Shown in pieces: positions 17,164-25,966 of a DNA stretch of 64,000 bases (its first letter is position 1; each line of letters starts with the position of its first letter). The notes beneath the pieces are model-generated. The model had not been told where the DNA came from. It did no database searches and saw only the letters and a program-made list of their open reading frames with translations. The translations under genes were made by a program, and so were the position numbers. The stretch comes from Tardiphaga robiniae (lineage in GTDB: Bacteria > Pseudomonadota > Alphaproteobacteria > Rhizobiales > Xanthobacteraceae): positions 62,001 to 126,000 of the forward strand of contig NZ_LVYV01000053.1 of assembly GCF_001618955.1 (NCBI RefSeq), written 5' to 3'.

Positions 17164-17835
17164 TCAGCAGCCCGAAAGCGCGGCTACCCCTGGCGTCGCC
17201 GTGGCACCCGTGGCATTGGCAGCCGCCATCATTCCGGGGGCGGCAAGGTTCATCGAGACGGTCTCATTGCAGGCCGTCGCATTCGGTGTAGGCATCGTCG
17301 CCGACGGGGCGATACTGGTATCGCCGAGGATGGCAGTCGGCGCCTCAAGCGTGCCGGGCAGGACGCTGGAAATCAGCGGAGTGGTGAGCGGCAACGATGA
17401 AGGGTCGCTTGGGCTGGTATTCCCGTTCAGGATACAGCTGCTGGAGTCCAGCGGGCTACCAACCGGCGTGGTCGGGGTGACCGTACCGGTCGCGCTACCG
17501 AGATTCGTCGTCGAGATCGTTCCCAGGGCGGCGGCGGGTGTCGCCGCACTTGGCGCTGTGGTTGGCGCGCAATTGATAACGGCGCCCGGCGTTGTTGGGT
17601 CCGACGCCAGCGGCACCGGAGCCAAGCTGGTATCCGCCGCCCCCGGAAGCGTCGCCGCGGAGAACGGACTCGGGCCGTTGAGCGGCGAGGAAACCATCGT
17701 ACCAGGAGTGGTTGGAAGCCCCATCGACGTCGTGCCCATGGTCGAGACCTGCGCCAGAACCGCATCGCAGCCCAACAGCGATAGCATCAAAACGCCCAAC
17801 AGTCGCACCATGGCTACGTTTTCTTTCCTGCTCAC
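17164..17835 (-). CDS. Secreted Ser/Thr/Pro/Ala-rich low-complexity protein with scattered cysteines
   Basis: 223 residues from a GTG that overlaps the adaptor gene stop (GTGA); an ATG at 17811 would give 215. The start MVRLLGVLMLSLLG...LAQ is a signal peptide. The remainder is dominated by Thr, Ser, Pro, Ala and Gly, with short TTP/PTT/ATP repeats and four isolated cysteines after the signal. No domain is recognised. It is the last gene of the RND efflux operon, where an outer-membrane factor would often sit; it is too short and unordered to be a TolC-like protein. A cell-wall or periplasm-spanning linker role is only a guess. Confidence 0.6.
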   Translation of the reverse strand: MSRKENVAMVRLLGVLMLSLLGCDAVLAQVSTMGTTSMGLPTTPGTMVSSPLNGPSPFSAATLPGAADTSLAPVPLASDPTTPGAVINCAPTTAPSAATPAAALGTISTTNLGSATGTVTPTTPVGSPLDSSSCILNGNTSPSDPSSLPLTTPLISSVLPGTLEAPTAILGDTSIAPSATMPTPNATACNETVSMNLAAPGMMAAANATGATATPGVAALSGC

Positions 17836-19085
17836 GCCGCCTGCTTGTGGGCCTTCACCTTCTGACCTTCGGCCAGATTCACCATCGGATTCAGTACCAC
17901 CTCGTCGCCTGCCTTGATGCCATCACGCACTTCCAACGAGGTGCCAAAATCGCGCGCGATGACGATCTTGTGCATATGGACGATGCCGTGCTCGGCTACG
18001 GCCACTTGCGTGCCCCCGGCGTTGAAGATCACAGCATCTGCCGGCACGATAAAGGCCGGCGTCTTGCGCGGAACGTGCAGATCCACGGTGCAATAGATTC
18101 CCGGGCTGAGAGCCCCGTCCGGATTGGGGATGTCGACTTCGGTCAACAAGGTCCGGCTGCCGGGCTGCAACGCAGAGGCGATCCGCGTGACCGTGCCGTC
18201 AAACACCCGATTCGGAATTTCCGGAACGTGGACGCTCGCTTTCACGCCGGGAGTCACACCGAACGCCGCGTCCTGCGGCACGAATAGCTGAACGCGGACG
18301 ACATTGCTGTGCATCAGCGTATACATGAACGTGGATCCGGACTGAACCAAGCTGCCATTGTCGATATTGCGCTGGGTGACAACCCCGTCAAACGGTGCGA
18401 CCACGCGCTGATAGGCCTTCTCCTGCGTGAGAATCCGGATCTGCGCCTCTTGCGCGGCGATATTGGACTGCGCAACTCCGACCGCCGCCTGCTGGGCCGC
18501 CAGTGTCAGCCGGTCGTTGTCGCCCTGCTGCAGCGTCAGCCAACCCTGCTTCACAAGCCTGCTGTCCCGGCCGTTGGTGGCGTCCGCCAGATCGCGGCTG
18601 GCCTGTGTCTGCTGCAACGCAGCCTGGTTCTGCTTCAGCGTGGCCTGGGCTTGAGTGATTTGATGATCGAGTTCCGGCGCGGTGATTTCGGCCAAAAGGT
18701 CGCCGGCCTTGACCCGATCGCCAATGTCAACATAGCGCTTTTCAACATAGCCGCTGGTGCGGGCAAAGATATTCGCCGCTTCGAACGCCGTGGTGGTGGC
18801 CGGTAGTGAGATGTCGTTGCTGACGGTGCTGTCGCTGATAACCGCGACCTTTACGTCCGGGATGAGATTCCGGAGTTCCTTTGCTGTGTCCGCAACGGCC
18901 TGCTGCGCCTGCTCATGCCGCCAGAAGCCGAAGCCGAGACCGCCGCCGAGTAACAGCAGGACCGCCAGAACCAGCATCAGCCGGGCCTTTGAGCGAGGCC
19001 GCACCGGCGGCGGATCCGCCTGCCGATTTACCACGGACGGCCCCTCCTGCGTCCGCGCCTCATGCAACCTCTGAATCCCGGTCAT
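17832..19085 (-). CDS. RND efflux periplasmic adaptor (membrane fusion protein)
   Basis: 417 residues. A membrane anchor at about 35-53 (MLVLAVLLLLGGGLGFGFW) is followed by the lipoyl/barrel-sandwich half (VEKRYVDIGDRVKAGDLLAEI), a coiled-coil hairpin rich in Gln and Ala (about 135-210), the second lipoyl half (VVAPFDGVVTQRNID) and a C-terminal barrel. This is the HlyD/AcrA-type order. It links the inner-membrane pump to an outer-membrane channel. It overlaps the pump gene by 4 bp and its own stop overlaps the next start. No outer-membrane factor gene is in the operon, so a channel from elsewhere must be shared. Confidence 0.88.
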   Translation of the reverse strand: MTGIQRLHEARTQEGPSVVNRQADPPPVRPRSKARLMLVLAVLLLLGGGLGFGFWRHEQAQQAVADTAKELRNLIPDVKVAVISDSTVSNDISLPATTTAFEAANIFARTSGYVEKRYVDIGDRVKAGDLLAEITAPELDHQITQAQATLKQNQAALQQTQASRDLADATNGRDSRLVKQGWLTLQQGDNDRLTLAAQQAAVGVAQSNIAAQEAQIRILTQEKAYQRVVAPFDGVVTQRNIDNGSLVQSGSTFMYTLMHSNVVRVQLFVPQDAAFGVTPGVKASVHVPEIPNRVFDGTVTRIASALQPGSRTLLTEVDIPNPDGALSPGIYCTVDLHVPRKTPAFIVPADAVIFNAGGTQVAVAEHGIVHMHKIVIARDFGTSLEVRDGIKAGDEVVLNPMVNLAEGQKVKAHKQAA

Positions 19086-22000
19086 GAACTAGCCTCCTCA
19101 AAGACGCCGTGTTGCGGCTGGCCGTCGACGCGTTTGCGCAACAGCGAAAACAAGTACGGCACGATCAAAAGCGTGGTCGGCGTCGCAAACAGCAATCCGC
19201 CGATCACCGCGCGAGCGAGCGCTGCATTCTGTTCCTCCCCGGCGCTGCCGATCGCCATAGGAATCATGCCGACGATCATCGCCGCAGCGGTCATCAGCAC
19301 CGGCCGGATCCGGGTGTGGCCGGCTCTGATTGCGGCCTCGAACGCAGAATGGCCCGCGAGTTGCTGCTCGCGCGCGAAGGTAACCAACAGGATCGAATTC
19401 GCCGACGCCACGCCGACTGCCATGATCGCGCCCATCATCGACGGCACGTTCAGGGTCGTACCCGTGATGAACAGCATGGTGACGATGCCGGTCAGCGTCG
19501 CAGGTAGCGCCAGCATCACCACGAACGGGTCGCTAAAGTTCTGGTAGTTCACCACCATCAGGAGGTAGACGAACACGGCAGCGAACAGCAAACCGATACC
19601 GAGGTTGACGAAGGCATCGTTCATGCTCTGGATCTGCCCCAGTACGACAATGCTGTTTCCGGGCTTCATCTCCTTCTGCAAATCGGCCGTTACCTTGTTG
19701 ATGTCGGCGGAGATCGCGCCGAGGTCGCGGTCCTGTGCGCTGGCATAGACGTCGTAGACCGGCTGTACATTGGCCTGGTTCAGGTTGGTGGGCAGCGGCT
19801 CGCGCTTGAAGGTCGCGACGTTGCTGAGCATTCCCGGCACCGGCTGGCCGCCGACGGTCAGCGTGCTCGACACCGGCGTATTGCCGTAGGCGTTGAGCGA
19901 ATTGACTCGGTATTCGGGTGTCTGCACGGCGAGATAATAGGGAATTCCAGATGTCGGATCGGTCCAGAAGTTCGGCGACACCTGCGACGAGGAACTCAGG
20001 CTGACATTGATATTCGTCGCAATCGTACTGGCATTGAGTCCCAGCTGCGCCGCGCGGGTGCGGTCGATCTCGGTATAAAATGACGGCGCGTCAGTTTCCT
20101 GCTGAAGATGCGCATCGACAATGCCGGGGATCGCCGCGATGCGCTCCCGTAGCTTCTGCGCGATGGCAAGGTCACCGGGATCGTATCCGACGGTCCGGAC
20201 GTCAATCTGCGCCGGCAGCCCGAAATTCAAAATCTGCGTTACGATATCGGCGGCCTGGAAGTAGAACACCTCTTCAGGGAATGCGGCCGGCAGCACTTCA
20301 CGCAGCTTGCGGACATAATCCGCCGTAGGCTTGTGACCTTCTTTGAGCTCCACCTGGATAATGCCGTCATTGACACCGATGGTTGAGCCGTCGGTAAAGG
20401 CAAGATTATAGGGTCGCGCAGGCAGGCCAATATTGTCGACGATCAGACTGCGCTCGCTCTCCGGAACGATCTGGCGGATCTTGTCCTCCACCTGCTGAAA
20501 GATTTTTTCGGTGGCGTCGATCCGCGTACCGGCGGGGGCACGGACGTGGAGCTGGATCTCGCCGCCGTCGATCAGCGGGAAGAAATCGCGGCCGACTGAG
20601 ACCAGCATGACGCCGCCGAGGCCGATGATCAGCACTGCAGCCACCGGCACGGCGACGCGATTCTTGAGTAACTGGGTCAGCAGCGCAACGTAGCCAGTAC
20701 GCGTCCGCTCGAAGCCGCGCTCGAACGCACTCGACAGCCGCGCGAACAGCCCCTTCGGATGGCCATCGTCTGGGCCGTGCTTTTCGTACCGCAGCAGCAG
20801 CCCGATGGTGATCGGGGTGAGCGTCCGCGACAGGCCGTAGGATGCCAGCATGGCGAATACGACCGCCAGGCCAAGCGGCGTGAACAGATATTTCGCGGGG
20901 CCATCGAGGAACACCACCGAGGTAAAGACGCAACTGATAGCCAGCGTCGAGACCAGCGTCGGGATCGCGATGCCGGCTGCGCCATGCAGGGTCGCGTCCG
21001 GCAGCGCCATGTGCTCCTCGGTCAGCAGCCGATGCGTGTTCTCGATCGTCACCGTGGAATCATCGACCAGAATGCCGACCGCAAGCGCGAGGCCGCCCAG
21101 TGTCATCGTGTTGAGCGTCTCGCCGAGGAAATACAACACGACGAGCGACGACAGGATCGCCAGCGGGATCGAGATCATCACCACAAGCGTTGAGCGCCAT
21201 GATCCCAGGAAGAGCAGGATCATCAGCGCCGTCAGGCCGGCTGCGATCGCACCTTCGTGCAGAACGCCCGTCACCGATGACTTGACGAATACGGACTGAT
21301 CGAACAACTCGTTGATCTTTAACCCGGCGGGCGCTGCTGCCCGCGCCTGTTTAAGCACGTCCTTGACTGCGTTGACCACGGTCAGCGTCGAGGCGTTGCC
21401 GTTCTTGATGATACTCAACAACACCGAACGCCGGCCGTCCTGACGCACGATATTCTGCTGCACTGCCGACCCGTCGCGAACCTGGGCAACGTCTTTCAGA
21501 AAGATCGTCGCGCCGTTGACAAACTTGACCGGGATCATGTTGAGGTCAGCGATGCTGGCCGGTGTTGCGTTTGTACGCATCGTATACTGCTTGTCGCCGA
21601 TCTTGGCCGTTCCGGTCGGCAGCGTCAGGTTCTGAGTGTTGACCGCGTTGACGACATCGAGCGGCGTCAGTCCGCGCGACAGCAGTTTATCAGGATCGAG
21701 ATCAACCATAATCTGGCGATACTTGCCGCCCGCCGGCGTAGGTAGCGTCACGCCATGCACCGGCGCCAGCTGTTGCCGGACCCTGTAGATGCCGAAATCA
21801 TACAACTGCTGTTCGTTCAGCGTATCGGAGTTGAGGCTGAGCTGCAGCACCGGAACGCTGGAGGCATTAAATTGCACCACGATTGGCGGCTGGATGCCAG
21901 GCGGCATCAGCGCACGGATCGCATTTGTAGCCGAAACGATCTGCGAAATTGCGAGGTCGAGATTAACGTCGGGTTGGAAGTAAATCTTCTGAATCGAGAG

Positions 22001-22264
22001 CCCGTTCAGAGTCTGTGCTTCGATATTCTTGATGCCGTTGACGTTGGCGCTGATGGAGTACTGGCTGTAGGTCGAGACCCGATCTTCCATCTCAGGTGTC
22101 GAGAGCCCCGTGTAGCTCCAGATCACCGTTACGACGGGAATTCGGATCTCTGGGAAGATGTCGGTCGGCATCGAACGGATGGCAACACCTCCGAGGAACA
22201 GGATCAGCACCGCCACCACGTAATAGGTATACGGAAATCTCAGTGCAAACCGCACGATGCCCAT
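19082..22264 (-). CDS. RND (HAE1-type) efflux pump, inner-membrane permease
   Basis: 1060 residues, the standard RND length with two copies of TM1-TM2-12. It begins RFALRFPYTYY. The proton-relay segment in TM4 (GILVDDSTVTIENT) keeps the paired aspartates. The porter-domain motif MPTDIFPEI follows TM1. The group resembles the MexF/AcrB-related pumps that have short loops and often act on solvents, antimicrobials or metabolites. It is followed by its adaptor gene and preceded by a small secreted protein gene (72 bp away) that carries the shared promoter box. It might export a product of the nearby polyketide cluster, but that cluster has its own exporter. Confidence 0.9.
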   Translation of the reverse strand: MGIVRFALRFPYTYYVVAVLILFLGGVAIRSMPTDIFPEIRIPVVTVIWSYTGLSTPEMEDRVSTYSQYSISANVNGIKNIEAQTLNGLSIQKIYFQPDVNLDLAISQIVSATNAIRALMPPGIQPPIVVQFNASSVPVLQLSLNSDTLNEQQLYDFGIYRVRQQLAPVHGVTLPTPAGGKYRQIMVDLDPDKLLSRGLTPLDVVNAVNTQNLTLPTGTAKIGDKQYTMRTNATPASIADLNMIPVKFVNGATIFLKDVAQVRDGSAVQQNIVRQDGRRSVLLSIIKNGNASTLTVVNAVKDVLKQARAAAPAGLKINELFDQSVFVKSSVTGVLHEGAIAAGLTALMILLFLGSWRSTLVVMISIPLAILSSLVVLYFLGETLNTMTLGGLALAVGILVDDSTVTIENTHRLLTEEHMALPDATLHGAAGIAIPTLVSTLAISCVFTSVVFLDGPAKYLFTPLGLAVVFAMLASYGLSRTLTPITIGLLLRYEKHGPDDGHPKGLFARLSSAFERGFERTRTGYVALLTQLLKNRVAVPVAAVLIIGLGGVMLVSVGRDFFPLIDGGEIQLHVRAPAGTRIDATEKIFQQVEDKIRQIVPESERSLIVDNIGLPARPYNLAFTDGSTIGVNDGIIQVELKEGHKPTADYVRKLREVLPAAFPEEVFYFQAADIVTQILNFGLPAQIDVRTVGYDPGDLAIAQKLRERIAAIPGIVDAHLQQETDAPSFYTEIDRTRAAQLGLNASTIATNINVSLSSSSQVSPNFWTDPTSGIPYYLAVQTPEYRVNSLNAYGNTPVSSTLTVGGQPVPGMLSNVATFKREPLPTNLNQANVQPVYDVYASAQDRDLGAISADINKVTADLQKEMKPGNSIVVLGQIQSMNDAFVNLGIGLLFAAVFVYLLMVVNYQNFSDPFVVMLALPATLTGIVTMLFITGTTLNVPSMMGAIMAVGVASANSILLVTFAREQQLAGHSAFEAAIRAGHTRIRPVLMTAAAMIVGMIPMAIGSAGEEQNAALARAVIGGLLFATPTTLLIVPYLFSLLRKRVDGQPQHGVFEEASS

Positions 22265-22336
22265 TGCTCGCTCCCAGATAGTCCGTCCGTGGATGAATCC
22301 TACGACTGCCCCTAAGCGCCGCGTGAAAGCTGAACC

Positions 22337-22606
22337 TCAGCAGCGGCAGATGTTCAGTGACTTATCGAGTTGTTCGTCGAGCAGATGCTGCCGCGCATCG
22401 AACGTTGAAAGTCGCTGCTGTTCGTCCGCGTTCGCATCTTCGTCTGACAGAAAGCCATTCGGGGTCGGCTGGGCGTGCCCCGCCGGAGCCGGCAGGGGTT
22501 TCGATGCGATGATCGACTCACGAGCCATAGCAGCATTCGGAGCTGCCGCGATGGCGATCAACGCGATGAAGACTGCTGACACTACTGGCGTGAGATTTGG
22601 GTGCAT
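22337..22606 (-). CDS. Small secreted protein, first gene of the RND efflux operon
   Basis: 89 residues from the ATG at 22606. A signal peptide (VVSAVFIALIAIAAAPNAAMA) is followed by a short Pro/Ala/Asp-rich mature region that ends in the pair of cysteines of ICRC. No family is recognised. The gene lies 72 bp upstream of the RND permease on the same strand and about 100 bp downstream of a TTAAAT-type promoter box, so it is probably the leading gene of the operon. Its role is unknown; it could be a small periplasmic modulator of the pump or a stress-induced secreted peptide. Confidence 0.55.
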   Translation of the reverse strand: MHPNLTPVVSAVFIALIAIAAAPNAAMARESIIASKPLPAPAGHAQPTPNGFLSDEDANADEQQRLSTFDARQHLLDEQLDKSLNICRC

Positions 22607-22676
22607 TGGATCATTCCTTCCTTGGCGCCAGACCGGATTGGCGATCCAGCGGCGCGCCATCGTTACGTCTTTGGAA

Positions 22677-22720
22677 GAAATAGTGATGCGATGCCACGGG
22701 CCAACTAAATAACGATTTAG
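22677..22720 (-). promoter_or_regulatory. Shared regulon promoter, copy 1 (RND operon)
   Basis: Read on the minus strand, the 16-bp box CTAAAT-CGTT-ATTTAG (22705-22720) is a perfect inverted repeat. It is followed after exactly 22 bp by TATTTC (22677-22682) as the -10, which lies 70 bp before the start of the small secreted protein gene. The same layout recurs at 25273, 25918, 28628, 28768 and 33969. Confidence 0.6.
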
Positions 22721-22772
22721 GAAACGGTGCGCCGAGCAACGGACAGCGATCTCGCGGCGATGTGATCGCGGT

Positions 22773-24146
22773 CTAAACTTTTATCTCGGAAGCGTCAGGG
22801 AATCCGATTTCGATCACACATCCCTCCCCCGAAAAGATCGTCAACCGAAAGCCGTGCAATTTGGCAATCGTGGCAACAAGAGTAAGGCCAAGCCCAAGAC
22901 CTGGTGTCTTGCGAAACGCATCGGAACGGTAGAACCGCCGCAGCACCGCACTACGCTCATGTTCGCTTATCCCCGCGCCGGTGTCCGTGATGCGCAGGAT
23001 ACTCTCGCCGTCCCCGGACACCGTCGTGATCTGGACCTGCCCACCCCGCGGCGTGAACTTGACGGCGTTATCGACCAGATTGGCGACCGCTTCCATCAGC
23101 AGGTCACGATCTCCCTCCACGATCGGGGCATGAACGATATCGGTGCGCAGCGTGATGCCCTTGTCTTCGGCGATCGGCGCATAGAGATCGCGGACCTCGT
23201 GCAGCAGTTCCTCCAGTGCGACCTTGCCGAACCCGGTGGAGCGACGGCTGTTCTCGATCTCGGCCAGCCTCAGAAGCGCCGCGGCAATCGCTAGCGACTG
23301 GTCCATGCTCGCGATAGCCTTGTCGACCACAGATCGCAGTTCGGGCAGCGTCCTGGCGTTGTTCCGGCCGCGCTCCAGCGCCAGGCGTGCCCGGGTCAAT
23401 GGGGTCCGCAGGTCGTGCGCGATGTCATTGCCGACTCCGGCAATCGCGTGGATCAGCGTTTCGATCTCGTCCAGCATGCTGTTGACCATGCCGGCGAGTT
23501 GAGTGAACGGATCGCGACCGCGATTGACCGGGAGCCGTTCGTGCAGACTGCCCGCCACGATGCGCTGAATGCGCTCATTAACGCCGGAGATCCGACGTTC
23601 GGCGCGCAGACTGAGCAGTGCGCCCAGCGCGAGGCATAGCAGCAGAGCCGGGATCAGACCGAGAGCCAGAGCCTGGCTGACAACCATCAACAGCTGAATC
23701 GCCTCATCGACATAGCGGCCGATCACCAATATCTCGCCGTCCGGCAACTGCTGGCCGATGGCCTGAACGGTTATTTGCTCCGGGCCAGCGGGGCGCTGCC
23801 TTATGATCTCGACAGTCTGCACTGTGGCATCCAGCCGCAGCGTCGCCGGCGGGCGCTCGAGATTGCCGGCGACCCGGCTTCCATCCGCCCGGAACAGGCC
23901 GATGAAATGCACGTCGCGCGAATCCTGGCTGAGTTGAAGATGAAGCGCGTCGAGCCTGCGTTCATTCGGCAATGCCGCCACCGTTTGCAGCTGCAAGGCG
24001 ATGACATGGTCGGAGCGGGTCACTAGCAGGCGGTCGGTCTTCCAATAGATGAAGCCGAACAGGACCAGCACGAACAAAGAAAGCGCGACAGCCGCGACCG
24101 TAGCGGCGCGGAAGGTTGAACTACTCGCAAACTCGGCCAGATTCAT
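22773..24146 (-). CDS. Sensor histidine kinase (first of two paralogues)
   Basis: 457 residues from the ATG at 24146; an ATG at 24218 would add 24 residues that read through a palindromic repeat, and alignment by eye with the second kinase favours 24146. Order: TM1 near the N-terminus, a periplasmic domain of about 120 residues, TM2, HAMP, the phosphoacceptor H-box IAHDLRTPLTR, and the ATPase with VDNAVKFTP (N box) and DTGAGI (G1). It lies 93 bp downstream of the rpoH-like gene and has no adjacent regulator. It is clearly related to the kinase at 25967-27349, so it may phosphorylate the same response regulator. Confidence 0.88.
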   Translation of the reverse strand: MNLAEFASSSTFRAATVAAVALSLFVLVLFGFIYWKTDRLLVTRSDHVIALQLQTVAALPNERRLDALHLQLSQDSRDVHFIGLFRADGSRVAGNLERPPATLRLDATVQTVEIIRQRPAGPEQITVQAIGQQLPDGEILVIGRYVDEAIQLLMVVSQALALGLIPALLLCLALGALLSLRAERRISGVNERIQRIVAGSLHERLPVNRGRDPFTQLAGMVNSMLDEIETLIHAIAGVGNDIAHDLRTPLTRARLALERGRNNARTLPELRSVVDKAIASMDQSLAIAAALLRLAEIENSRRSTGFGKVALEELLHEVRDLYAPIAEDKGITLRTDIVHAPIVEGDRDLLMEAVANLVDNAVKFTPRGGQVQITTVSGDGESILRITDTGAGISEHERSAVLRRFYRSDAFRKTPGLGLGLTLVATIAKLHGFRLTIFSGEGCVIEIGFPDASEIKV

Positions 24147-24189
24147 CGCGTGAGCGGCCCGTGAGGGACATTTGGACCGCCAACATAAC

Positions 24190-24235
24190 GGATTTCCCGC
24201 GCTTGCACGATTCGTCATCGTCCGCCGGAATGACG
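24190..24235. repeat. Degenerate palindromic repeat (solo copy)
   Basis: This gap between the rpoH-like and kinase genes contains GATTTCCCGCG and CCGGAATGACG (24225-24235), the latter matching the ends of the palindromic repeats beside the GIY-YIG gene at 43 kb. It looks like a decayed half copy of that repeat. Confidence 0.4.
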
Positions 24236-24239
24236 CAAT

Positions 24240-25193
24240 TCAATGCGTTGCCAGCGCCGGGGCGCGGGTGTGACGTAGATCGTGCGAAAGCTTGCGCGCC
24301 GCCGACTGCACCTTCTCGAACGCCCGCTGCTCGATCTGGCGGATCCGCTCGCGCGACAGCCCATAGTGCTGCGCGAGGTCTTCGAGCGTATCCGGCTCGT
24401 CGGCGAGATAACGCGCCTCGAAGATGTGCCGCTCGCGCGCATTGAGTACGTCGATCGCGCGCACCAGAACCTGACGTCGATGATCGATTTCGTCCTGCTC
24501 GACCGCGATCAGCTCTGGTGTGGGCGCCTGGTCGATCAGATAGTCCTGCCACTCGGTGGCGCCCTCGTCATCGTGCACCAGCGCGTTGAGCGAAGCATCA
24601 CCGCCGAGCCGACGGTTCATGTCGACGACGTCCTTCTCGGGCACGCCCAGATCGGTGGCTATCAGGGTCACCTGGTCGGGCCGCAAGTCGCCGCCTCCCA
24701 ATGCCGAAATCCTGCTCTTGGCCGAACGTAGCTTGAAGAACAATTTCTTCTGACTCGCGGTGGTGCCGATCTTCACCAGCGACCATGAGCGCAGGATGTA
24801 GTCCTGGATCGCCGCACGGATCCACCACACCGCGTAGGTGGAGAAGCGGAATCCCTTGTCCGGGTCGAACCCGTCAAGGGCCTGCATCAGGCCGAGATTG
24901 GCCTCCGACGTGATCTCCGACAGCGGCAGGCCGTAACCACGATAGTTCATGGCCATCTTGGCGGCGAGGCGCAAGTGGCTGGTGACAAGTTGCTCGGCTG
25001 CAGTACGGTCACCATGATCGCGCCAGCGTATCGCCAACACGTATTCCTGCTCGCGCTCGAGCATCGCAAAACGCCGGATGTCGGTTCGGTAATTCAGGGC
25101 GGTGCCGGCTGCCGCGGGCGACCGCAGCCCGATCCGAGTCGCCAGACCAGACGCCGGTGTGGAATACTCCGTCGACGTTCCATCGGTATTCAT
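24240..25193 (-). CDS. rpoH: RNA polymerase sigma-32 (RpoH-family) sigma factor
   Basis: 317 residues from the ATG at 25193 (GGAGGGG, 5 nt spacing); in-frame codons upstream lie in the promoter. Region 2 shows NLGLMQALDGFDPDKGFRFSTYAVWWIRAAI, with the WWIRA core that reads the -10. An RpoH-box-like QKKLFFKLR follows; the canonical form has Asn where this has Lys. Region 4 ends with LSRERIRQIEQRAFEK. It is a little longer than typical RpoH (about 285-300), with an N-terminal extension. Rhizobia and relatives carry several RpoH paralogues for heat, oxidative and pH stress. Its own start is preceded by a regulon box at 25301-25316. Confidence 0.88.
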   Translation of the reverse strand: MNTDGTSTEYSTPASGLATRIGLRSPAAAGTALNYRTDIRRFAMLEREQEYVLAIRWRDHGDRTAAEQLVTSHLRLAAKMAMNYRGYGLPLSEITSEANLGLMQALDGFDPDKGFRFSTYAVWWIRAAIQDYILRSWSLVKIGTTASQKKLFFKLRSAKSRISALGGGDLRPDQVTLIATDLGVPEKDVVDMNRRLGGDASLNALVHDDEGATEWQDYLIDQAPTPELIAVEQDEIDHRRQVLVRAIDVLNARERHIFEARYLADEPDTLEDLAQHYGLSRERIRQIEQRAFEKVQSAARKLSHDLRHTRAPALATH

Positions 25194-25272
25194 GTCAGCC
25201 CCTCCGCTATGATTGATCTGTTGCTGATCGATGTCCGGGGCCGATGTCACGGCCTTTGCGGACGATCCTGAA

Positions 25273-25316
25273 AAGATAGCGGCGGCGATCACGGGAACCA
25301 TTAAATTACAGGTTAA
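25273..25316 (-). promoter_or_regulatory. Shared regulon promoter, copy 2 (rpoH-like and kinase)
   Basis: Minus strand: box TTAACC-TGTA-ATTTAA (25301-25316), then 22 bp, then TATCTT (25273-25278). The -10 is 79 bp before the rpoH-like ATG. One half-site is perfect, the other has two changes. Confidence 0.6.
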
Positions 25317-25351
25317 GGATATAAATTCGAATTCAGGTTCGGCTTGCAGCA

Positions 25352-25395
25352 CGAACAAAGCCGGCGTGACGTGGCTTCCGCAACGTCACGCCGGC
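25352..25395 (-). terminator. Rho-independent terminator after the glycine-rich gene
   Basis: A perfect 13-bp inverted repeat, arms 25360-25372 and 25383-25395 (GCCGGCGTGACGT and complement), with a 10-nt loop. On the minus strand it is followed by TTTGTTCG. It lies 21 bp beyond the stop of the glycine-rich protein gene and separates it from the rpoH-like promoter. Confidence 0.75.
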
Positions 25396-25416
25396 GATGC
25401 CTTGCAGGACGGTTCG

Positions 25417-25842
25417 TCAGCTGCAGCCGGCGACCCAGGGATAATGGTTGGGATGCAGCGGGCCGTAAACATACGGACAGCCGTAGCCGTAGTCATCGTA
25501 GTAGCCCGGGAAGCCGAAGCCACGGCCGGTATGTCTGACGAGGTGATGTCCGGCAAAGGTGTGCGATCCGAATCCGCCTCCTCCGAAACGCTGGCCGCCT
25601 ATTCCACCTACATGACCGGCGGCGATGCCGCCTGCCATATGGCCACCGCCGACACCGGGTCCGAAGCCGCCCATGTGACCACCACCGAAGCCGCCGCCAA
25701 AGCCGCCCATATGGCCGCCACCGCCGCCGAAACCACCACCGTGGCCTCCACCACCACCGCCGCCGCCCGCATCAGCGGCGGTAGCCAGCAGACTCAATGC
25801 CAGCGCAGCCGTTGCGAATACCTTGAATGTACGTCCTTTCAT
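25417..25842 (-). CDS. Secreted Gly/His/Met-rich protein
   Basis: 141 residues from the ATG at 25842; codons upstream in frame are discarded. A signal peptide (KVFATAALALSLLATAADA) is followed by a Gly tract with repeated GGGHMGGF-type units, several GH and HM pairs, and an aromatic C-terminal part with GYYDDYGYGCPYVYG and a final Cys. The His and Met spacing would suit binding of copper or another soft metal, but no known metal-binding family is matched. It is a single-gene unit, with the shared promoter box upstream and a strong terminator downstream. Confidence 0.65.
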   Translation of the reverse strand: MKGRTFKVFATAALALSLLATAADAGGGGGGGGHGGGFGGGGGHMGGFGGGFGGGHMGGFGPGVGGGHMAGGIAAGHVGGIGGQRFGGGGFGSHTFAGHHLVRHTGRGFGFPGYYDDYGYGCPYVYGPLHPNHYPWVAGCS

Positions 25843-25917
25843 GATCTCATCCTTTCCATCGATGCCGCTGTTGCCGTGAACATCCATCCGGCGTCTAGGC
25901 AACAGCGCGATCTACGA

Positions 25918-25961
25918 AACATGGTGAGCGGGTACGGCGAGGCGATTAAAATGCGCTTTAG
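25918..25961 (-). promoter_or_regulatory. Shared regulon promoter, copy 3 (Gly/His/Met-rich protein)
   Basis: Minus strand: box CTAAAG-CGCA-TTTTAA (25946-25961), 22 bp, then CATGTT (25918-25923). It lies 75 bp before the start codon. The box has one mismatch in each half, the -10 matches TATCTT at four of six bases. Confidence 0.5.
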
Positions 25962-25966
25962 ACAAA

